From contig JAIUYC010000077.1 of the NCBI GenBank assembly GCA_020216575.1, positions 1 to 9,586 of the forward strand: a DNA stretch of 9,586 nucleotides, given 5' to 3'. A model generated the notes under the pieces. The model was not told where the DNA came from and made no database searches. It was given only the letters and a program-made list of their open reading frames with translations. The DNA is from Coleofasciculus sp. S288 (GTDB taxonomy: Bacteria; Cyanobacteriota; Cyanobacteriia; Cyanobacteriales; Coleofasciculaceae). The position numbers and the translations under genes were made by a program. Positions 5,913 to 9,586 of the stretch are shown in pieces. Each line of letters opens with the position of its first letter. The stretch's first letter is position 1.

Positions 5913-8021
5913 ATGACTGATCCGATTCGTTTCCTGATGTGTTCCCCCAACCACTATGAAGTTGACTATGTAATTAATCCCTGGATGGAGGGGAACATTC
6001 ACAAGTCTTCGCACGATCGCGCCGTCGAACAGTGGCATAAGCTGCACTACATCCTCAAAGACCGCGCCCTCGTCGATTTAGTTGACCCTCAGCCCGGTTG
6101 GCCAGACATGGTGTTTACGGCCAATGCGGGTTTGGTCTTGGGTAAAAATGTTGTCCTTAGCCGCTTCCTGCACAAAGAGCGTCAGGGTGAGGAGCCTTAC
6201 TTCAAACAGTGGTTTGAACAACAGGGTTACACCGTATACGAACTCCCCAAAGATTTGCCGTTTGAAGGTGCTGGTGACGCCCTGCTCGACCGGGAAGGGC
6301 GCTGGTTGTGGGCGGGTTACGGCTTCCGCTCCGAACTCGATTCTCACCCTTACCTGGCAAAATGGCTGGATATTGAAGTGGTGTCTCTACGCCTGACCGA
6401 CGAGCGGTTTTATCACCTGGATACCTGCTTCTGTCCCCTGGCAGGCGGCTATTTACTCTACTACCCACCTGCCTTTGATTCCTACTCCAACCGCCTCATT
6501 GAGATGCGGGTGACACCGGAGAAGCGGATTGCGATTGAGGAAGCCGATGCCGTGAACTTTGCCTGCAATGCGGTCAATATTGACCATGTTGTGGTGATGA
6601 ACAAAGCCAGCGATAACCTCAAAGCACGTCTCACCGAAGCTGGGTTTGAAATCGTTGAGACGCCGCTAATGGAGTTTATGAAAGCCGGTGGGGCGGCAAA
6701 GTGCCTGACACTGCGAGTCACGGAACCAGTCCGAACGGAAATCCATGCCAATCAACCAGTGGAAAGCCGCGTGATTCGGATGGATGGTCATTTACTCGAC
6801 GCGGGTATCATCAGCCGTGCCTTGGATTTGATCGTAGAAAATGGCGGCAGTTTCCAGATTCTCAACTTCAACCTGGGAGAACAACGGCAAAGTACCTCAA
6901 GCGCTGAGGTAAAAGTATCGACTCCGTCCCACGAGCAGATGGAAGAGATCATGACCCAGCTCATTGACTTGGGTGCTGTAGCTCCTCCGCAAGAAGTTTG
7001 TGATATCAATCTAGAAGCTGTCACCCAAGATGGTGTTGCTCCCGATGATTTTTATGTCACAACCATCTATCCAACTGAGGTACGGGTAAACTGCCAGTGG
7101 GTGAAGGTGCAAAATCAGCGCATGGATGGCGCAATTGTTGTCTTCCACACTTCGGAAGAGCCAATCGCTCAGTGCAAACTGCTGCGAGATCTAAAAGTTG
7201 GCGATCGAGTGATTACCGGCGTTGAAGGGATTCGCACGGTACGCAAGGCTGAATCCAGGGAGCAGCGCAATGCTCAAGAATTTAGCTTTATGGGTTCGGG
7301 TGTCTCCAGCGAACGCCGGGTGGAATTAGTGGTTGAGCAAATTGCCTGGGAACTGCGCCAGCTTCGAGATCGAGGCGGCAGAGTTGTGGTGACGGCAGGG
7401 CCTGTTGTGATTCATACAGGCGGCAGCCAGCACCTAGCGCGTCTGATTCGAGAAGGCTACGTTCAAGGATTGCTGGGAGGCAATGCGATCGCTGTTCACG
7501 ACATCGAACAATCTATGATGGGAACTTCTCTGGGCGTGGATATGAAACGAGGCGTCCCAGTTCGCGGCGGACACCGACACCACCTGAAAGTGATCAATAC
7601 GATTCGTCGCTGTGGCAGCATTGCAGCCGCCGTCGAGCAAGGCGTCCTTACCAAAGGGGTGATGTATGAGTGCGTGAAGAACAATGTACCCTTCGCGCTT
7701 GCTGGTTCAATTCGCGATGATGGACCCCTTCCCGACACGGAGATGGATTTAATTAAAGCGCAAGCCGACTATGCCAAGCTCCTGGAAGGAACGGACATGA
7801 TTTTAATGCTGTCCACCATGCTGCACTCGATTGGGGTTGGAAATATGACCCCAGCAGGCGTGAAGATGGTCTGCGTGGATATTAACCCATCGGTGGTGAC
7901 CAAATTAAGCGATCGCGGTTCAATCGAATCAATCGGTGTCGTCACTGATGTCGGTTTGTTCCTCAGCTTGTTAGTACAGCAGTTGGATAAATTGACCGGT
8001 CCTTATAGAAAATCGGCGTAA
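5913..8021 (+). CDS. agrE: bifunctional arginine dihydrolase / ornithine cyclodeaminase
   Basis: AgrE (its homologue in Synechocystis is called ArgZ) hydrolyses arginine to ornithine, ammonia and CO2 through its N-terminal guanidine-modifying domain. In Anabaena the C-terminal part then converts ornithine to proline. The enzyme mobilises nitrogen from arginine, including that stored in cyanophycin. From the ATG at 5913 the protein has 702 residues. The N-terminal domain (about 1-285) shows NPWMEGNIHKSS, DMVFTANAGLV, FEGAGD, YHLDTCFCPL and GGAAKCLTLRV; Cys264 is at the number I recall as catalytic in the Anabaena enzyme. Residues 286-380 carry the LOR/SDH-type motif (LNFNLGEQRQSTSSAEVKV). The C-terminus holds the nucleotide-binding region (VVTAGPVVIHTGG, AVHDIEQSMMGTSLGVDMKRG, LAGSIRDDGPLPDT). 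A TTG at 5901 would add four residues; the ATG start fits homologues better. It has two HIP1 octamers near its end. Confidence 0.95.
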   Translation: MTDPIRFLMCSPNHYEVDYVINPWMEGNIHKSSHDRAVEQWHKLHYILKDRALVDLVDPQPGWPDMVFTANAGLVLGKNVVLSRFLHKERQGEEPYFKQWFEQQGYTVYELPKDLPFEGAGDALLDREGRWLWAGYGFRSELDSHPYLAKWLDIEVVSLRLTDERFYHLDTCFCPLAGGYLLYYPPAFDSYSNRLIEMRVTPEKRIAIEEADAVNFACNAVNIDHVVVMNKASDNLKARLTEAGFEIVETPLMEFMKAGGAAKCLTLRVTEPVRTEIHANQPVESRVIRMDGHLLDAGIISRALDLIVENGGSFQILNFNLGEQRQSTSSAEVKVSTPSHEQMEEIMTQLIDLGAVAPPQEVCDINLEAVTQDGVAPDDFYVTTIYPTEVRVNCQWVKVQNQRMDGAIVVFHTSEEPIAQCKLLRDLKVGDRVITGVEGIRTVRKAESREQRNAQEFSFMGSGVSSERRVELVVEQIAWELRQLRDRGGRVVVTAGPVVIHTGGSQHLARLIREGYVQGLLGGNAIAVHDIEQSMMGTSLGVDMKRGVPVRGGHRHHLKVINTIRRCGSIAAAVEQGVLTKGVMYECVKNNVPFALAGSIRDDGPLPDTEMDLIKAQADYAKLLEGTDMILMLSTMLHSIGVGNMTPAGVKMVCVDINPSVVTKLSDRGSIESIGVVTDVGLFLSLLVQQLDKLTGPYRKSA

Positions 8022-8035
8022 CTTCAGCGATTTTC
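8008..8035 (+). terminator. hairpin spanning the agrE stop codon
   Basis: GAAAATCG (8008-8015) and CGATTTTC (8028-8035) form a perfect 8-base stem with a 12-base loop that contains the TAA stop (8019-8021). The 3' arm supplies four T's, but no T-run follows the stem, so it is a weak terminator candidate or a 3'-end stabiliser of the agrE message. The GC-rich palindromes from 8099 on could be the main stop. Confidence 0.4.
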
Positions 8036-8053
8036 ATTTGAGAGCAATATAGG

Positions 8054-8268
8054 TCAGTTGTCAATACTGCTTGGATAAGACCGATCCCCCCTAGCCCCCC
8101 TTAAAAAGGGGGGAATATAAGTCCTCCTTTTTAAGCTGTCATTGAACAATGGGGTCATACTGGCATACCTCCTTAAAAAGGGGGGAATATGAGTCCCCCT
8201 TTTTAAGGGGGATTTAGGGGGATCTCCCGTTTTGAATTTCACTAACCGAGCAGTATTGAATCAGTTGT
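8054..8268. mobile_element. MITE-like repeat unit with inverted ends and flanking direct repeats
   Basis: TCAATACTGCT (8061-8071) is repeated exactly inverted as AGCAGTATTGA (8249-8259). The same 8 bases TCAGTTGT occur in direct orientation just outside both ends (8054-8061 and 8261-8268). That is the layout of a small non-autonomous element of about 200 bp with a target duplication, although the right end is offset by two bases and the left direct repeat overlaps the inverted repeat by one base. It has no coding capacity: an apparent minus-strand ORF is only translated palindromes. TCAGTTGT is also part of a common heptamer motif in this window, so the direct repeats may be coincidental. Confidence 0.4.
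8083..8224. repeat. nested GATCCCCC palindromic repeats
   Basis: The outer ends are inverted copies: the block from GATCCCCCC (8083) matches the complement of the block ending GGGGGATC (8224). Inside are two 37-base direct copies (8099-8135 and 8171-8207) differing at two positions. Each copy is itself a hairpin with arms CTTAAAAAGGGGG and CCCCCTTTTTAAG (13 pairs in the second copy; one pair becomes G-U in the first). This is the familiar dispersed repeat of cyanobacterial spacers that produces spurious 'PPKSPLKRG' peptides. It lies where transcripts from agrE must end and may terminate on both strands. Confidence 0.8.
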
Positions 8269-8295
8269 AGGGGTACGATATTATCGCGCCCCTAC
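8267..8295. repeat. GTAGGGG...CCCCTAC dispersed palindrome
   Basis: A 29-base inverted repeat: GTAGGGG (8267-8273) pairs with CCCCTAC (8289-8295), and the inner arms pair around T8281 with one T-G pair and one A-C mismatch. It is a common intergenic repeat type in cyanobacteria. It abuts the MITE-like unit and lies 16 bases beyond the stop of the minus-strand gene at 8312-8557, where it could help end that transcript. Confidence 0.6.
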
Positions 8296-8311
8296 CGTTT
8301 AGTTTCTCTGA

Positions 8312-8557
8312 TTAACTTGCAAGCTCTCCGTATTCAGTAGCCTTTTCGCCTTGGCTAGATATCAAAACCCAACCTGCCTGCCTTAGCTTTTGATAGGTAG
8401 CCCAACCCTTGGAACCTCCAGGAATGCGGTAGTCTGGAACAGCGTATTGAGGAAAGGCTGTGTAGGGACGCCAGGGTTCATGGGGCGCAGTCCGCAAATG
8501 CAAGATTTTCTGCTCATTTGTACCAAAACTTGATAGCCAGCACATTTGTCGCTGCAT
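8312..8557 (-). CDS. small hypothetical protein, unrecognised
   Basis: This is an 81-residue protein beginning MQRQMCWLSSFG. I chose the ATG at 8557 because AAAGGAG (8563-8569) lies 5 bases upstream of it; an earlier TTG at 8605 is open but has no such signal. The protein is soluble and rich in W, Y, P and R. Around residues 25-75 it reads like one compact domain: WRPYTAFPQYAVPDYRIPGG, then KGWATYQKLRQAGWVLISS, a helix-strand pattern. The ending is EYGELAS. It has one cysteine, no signal peptide and no membrane helix. It is transcribed opposite to agrE and to the candidate RNA at 8736-8823. The well-placed Shine-Dalgarno makes the gene likely; its function is unknown. Confidence 0.7.
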   Translation of the reverse strand: MQRQMCWLSSFGTNEQKILHLRTAPHEPWRPYTAFPQYAVPDYRIPGGSKGWATYQKLRQAGWVLISSQGEKATEYGELAS

Positions 8558-8584
8558 GGAAACTCCTTTATTCAATTTAATGGG

Positions 8585-8677
8585 AAAGTCCTGATGGAAT
8601 GGCAAGCAGGACTTTATCGTGATGCGCCTCTAGCTCCAGACTCCAACCGCCTCGTCTTTTGTGTTTTTCAGGACTTT
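8585..8677 (-). promoter_or_regulatory. leader with alternative hairpins before the 8312-8557 gene
   Basis: On the minus strand, AAAGTCCTG occurs twice (complements of 8669-8677 and 8607-8615), followed by a single CAGGACTTT (complement of 8585-8593). The last can pair perfectly over 9 bases with either copy, so two exclusive structures are possible. The nearer one, with a 13-base loop, ends about 15 bases before the Shine-Dalgarno. This is the architecture of a leader switch, but it may also be a decayed repeat. No known riboswitch class is recognised. Confidence 0.35.
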
Positions 8678-8723
8678 ATTTTTTAGTTCCGGATAGTTTC
8701 ATCAGTTAATCGGCGGGAAAGTC

Positions 8724-8729
8724 TAGAAT
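8724..8729 (+). promoter_or_regulatory. candidate -10 for the small RNA
   Basis: TAGAAT on the plus strand matches five of six -10 consensus bases; the -35 region near 8700-8706 is poor. Transcription would begin near 8736, in front of three hairpins. It is inferred from the hexamer and its position. Confidence 0.3.
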
Positions 8730-8735
8730 TAAGGT

Positions 8736-8823
8736 TTGTTTAACGAAAAGCTTGAAGTCAGCTTTGTCCGTTATGGTGGCAAACTTCCATGACGTTCTAC
8801 AGTACCCCTGACGGGTACTTTTG
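8736..8823 (+). ncRNA. candidate small RNA of three hairpins ending in a terminator
   Basis: Three hairpins follow one another on the plus strand. Hairpin 1: AAAGCT (8747-8752) with AGCTTT (8760-8765), 7-base loop. Hairpin 2: CGTTATGG (8769-8776) with CCATGACG (8787-8794), 8 pairs including one G-U, 10-base loop TGGCAAACTT. Hairpin 3: AGTACCC (8801-8807) with GGGTACT (8813-8819), 5-base loop, then a T-rich end. The polarity of the T-run favours the plus strand, and no plus-strand gene lies within the preceding 700 bases, so the terminator needs a local transcript. A TAGAAT -10 at 8724 predicts about 88 nucleotides. I could not match it to a named cyanobacterial RNA (Yfr1, PsrR1, IsaR1, NsiR4 considered from memory). 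No ORF with a ribosome site is seen. Confidence 0.45.
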
Positions 8824-8828
8824 CTTTT
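8801..8828 (+). terminator. intrinsic terminator
   Basis: A 7-base perfect stem (AGTACCC/GGGTACT) with loop CTGAC is followed by TTTGCTTTTG, a good Rho-independent terminator for plus-strand RNA. The 3' arm overlaps the first T. On the minus strand the bases after the stem are not T-rich, so it should not end amidase transcripts. Confidence 0.6.
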
Positions 8829-8892
8829 GCTCGACTTATGGCACTCGGCTCAATCCTGCTCAGTTAGGGCATTTTGAATTTTGAATGGCTGA

Positions 8893-9586
8893 TCAACGAG
8901 TAGCAAACCATTGAGTAACTCCATCAGCGATCGCTTCTGCCAATCGTTGCTGTTCTTGCGGGTTCACTACCCACTCAAATTCCATCGGATTAATCATAAA
9001 CCCCAGTTCCAACAGGACTGCTGGTGTGGTGTGAGGACGAGTCAGCGCCAGGTTGTTCCAAAACACACCATAGGACGGACGATTTAGGCGTTGCACGAGA
9101 TAGTTGTGTAGAAACATCGCCAGACTGTGGGCTTGAGGATGAAACCAAAACGCCCCAATTCCTTGAGTATTCATGGCATCGCCGCCATCCGGTAGAGCGT
9201 TGTAATGAATGGAAAGTGCGATCGCAGGTTGCACTTCGTCGATCATCTTAACGCGATCGCTCAAAGACACGTCCTGATCATCTTCCCGCGTCATGTACAC
9301 CGTCGCCCCCCGTGCAATTAGCTGTTCTCGCAACAGCTTGGACACAACAAGATTGACATCTTTTTCCGGATAACCATTGGGTCCCCTTGCGCCCAATTCA
9401 GCACCACCATGTCCCGGATCGAGAAGAATTGTAATTCCGGCTAACGACTGGGGATTTTGGATTAGGTTTTGTTGGTTGTCAGTTGTCAGTTGTCCGTTGT
9501 TCGTTGTTCGGTGTGGACTGTTGGTGCCTCCTAACTCCTGTGCGGGTGGGTTTATCGAATCGATGGGTGAGAGAGCAGATACGTCA
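8893..9586 (-). CDS. N-acetylmuramoyl-L-alanine amidase (Amidase_3), 5' end beyond window
   Basis: This enzyme cleaves the amide bond between N-acetylmuramic acid and the stem peptide of peptidoglycan, a role in daughter-cell separation or wall remodelling in the periplasm. The frame stays open to the window edge, so at least 231 residues are present and the start, with any signal peptide, is outside. The catalytic domain begins ITILLDPGHGG (zinc His at 9409-9411) and continues with YPEKDVN (zinc Glu at 9364-9366), LSIHYNA (zinc His at 9205-9207) and VLLELGFMIN (catalytic Glu at 9007-9009), ending WFATR. All four key residues are intact. The preceding linker is rich in P, S, T, N and Q (NPPAQELGG, TTNNGQLTTDNQQN) and is encoded partly by a tandem heptamer array. 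Three HIP1 octamers lie inside. A start at 9396 would be TTG and would remove the first zinc ligand. Confidence 0.93.
   Translation of the reverse strand, partial: DVSALSPIDSINPPAQELGGTNSPHRTTNNGQLTTDNQQNLIQNPQSLAGITILLDPGHGGAELGARGPNGYPEKDVNLVVSKLLREQLIARGATVYMTREDDQDVSLSDRVKMIDEVQPAIALSIHYNALPDGGDAMNTQGIGAFWFHPQAHSLAMFLHNYLVQRLNRPSYGVFWNNLALTRPHTTPAVLLELGFMINPMEFEWVVNPQEQQRLAEAIADGVTQWFATR
9471..9512. repeat. heptamer tandem array inside the amidase gene
   Basis: Six consecutive 7-base units, GTTGGTT, GTCAGTT, GTCAGTT, GTCCGTT, GTTCGTT and GTTCGGT, run along the plus strand. The array lies in the coding sequence of the amidase and encodes the Asn/Gln/Thr-rich linker before the catalytic domain. 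Six units make 42 bases, so the reading frame is kept. Loss or gain of one unit would shift it. Confidence 0.75.

Larger units (their letters stand above)
101..9260. repeat. HIP1 octamers GCGATCGC, eleven scattered copies
   Basis: Exact copies start at 101, 227, 1723, 2459, 3290, 4992, 7485, 7909, 8927, 9218 and 9253. That is about one per 870 bases, far above chance for a given octamer, and is a hallmark of many cyanobacterial genomes. Nearly all lie inside genes; the one at 1723 sits just before the diguanylate cyclase start. The entry covers the span of scattered sites, not a continuous repeat. Confidence 0.9.

Noticed and set aside
6078..7738. Antisense ORFs inside agrE
   Set aside because: Long antisense frames are expected in a highly expressed conserved gene with biased codons; none has a ribosome site or recognisable motif.
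8054..8242. Minus-strand 62-residue ORF
   Set aside because: It is a translation of the GATCCCCC palindromes (PPKSPLKRGT, PPFLRGARGD), a well-known spurious peptide of these repeats, without a ribosome-binding site.
8054..8295. CRISPR array
   Set aside because: Only two direct copies are present, they are palindromic dispersed repeats, and the 35-base interval is not followed by further units or cas genes.
8558..8605. Upstream TTG start at 8605 for the small minus-strand gene
   Set aside because: AAAGGAG sits 5 bases before the ATG at 8557, and the extra stretch overlaps the leader inverted repeat.
9394..9396. TTG at 9396 as the amidase start
   Set aside because: The frame remains open to the window edge and the zinc-binding DPGHGG motif lies upstream of this codon.

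Overview
The window looks like chromosomal DNA of a cyanobacterium, probably a larger-genome lineage. Eleven exact copies of the HIP1 octamer GCGATCGC lie in 9.6 kb. There are period-7 tandem repeats, dispersed palindromes of the GGCGGGTTTAT, GTAGGGG and GATCCCCC types, and a fused arginine dihydrolase/ornithine cyclodeaminase gene known from cyanobacteria. No phage or plasmid functions are visible; most of the window is core metabolism with repeat-rich spacers.

Layout, left to right. Positions 2-508 (+) hold the 3' part of rsmG (16S rRNA m7G methyltransferase), cut by the window edge. Positions 509-1731 hold two small unrecognised genes (726-935, an acidic soluble protein; 1273-1455, a one-helix membrane protein) embedded in heptamer arrays, hairpins, a G-rich tract and an extremely AT-rich block. 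Positions 1732-3375 (+) encode an unusual diguanylate cyclase: zinc ribbon, GGDEF domain with intact active and inhibitory sites, a second cysteine cluster, and a C-terminal receiver-like domain that has lost its phosphorylation residues. Positions 3550-4644 (+) are aroC (chorismate synthase), followed after 7 bases by a metallo-beta-lactamase-fold hydrolase (4652-5500), probably co-transcribed. A 412-base structured leader precedes agrE/argZ (5913-8021, +), which turns arginine into ornithine, ammonia and CO2 and ornithine into proline.

The right part (8022-9586) is regulatory and repetitive. A hairpin spans the agrE stop. A MITE-like cluster (8054-8268) with 11-bp inverted repeats and 8-bp direct repeats contains nested GATCCCCC palindromes. 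A small minus-strand gene (8312-8557) has a leader with mutually exclusive pairing partners. A candidate plus-strand small RNA of three consecutive hairpins ends in an intrinsic terminator near 8823. An N-acetylmuramoyl-L-alanine amidase (8893-9586, -) is cut by the right edge; its catalytic domain is complete, and a six-unit heptamer array is translated as part of its linker.

The genes do not form one pathway. The links I can support are the aroC/hydrolase pair and the concentration of RNA-level or palindromic elements around agrE and the diguanylate cyclase. The best candidates for something undescribed are the four-part cyclase with a degenerate receiver, the three-hairpin RNA near 8740-8823, and the switch-like leader of the 8312-8557 gene. 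None could be checked against databases here.
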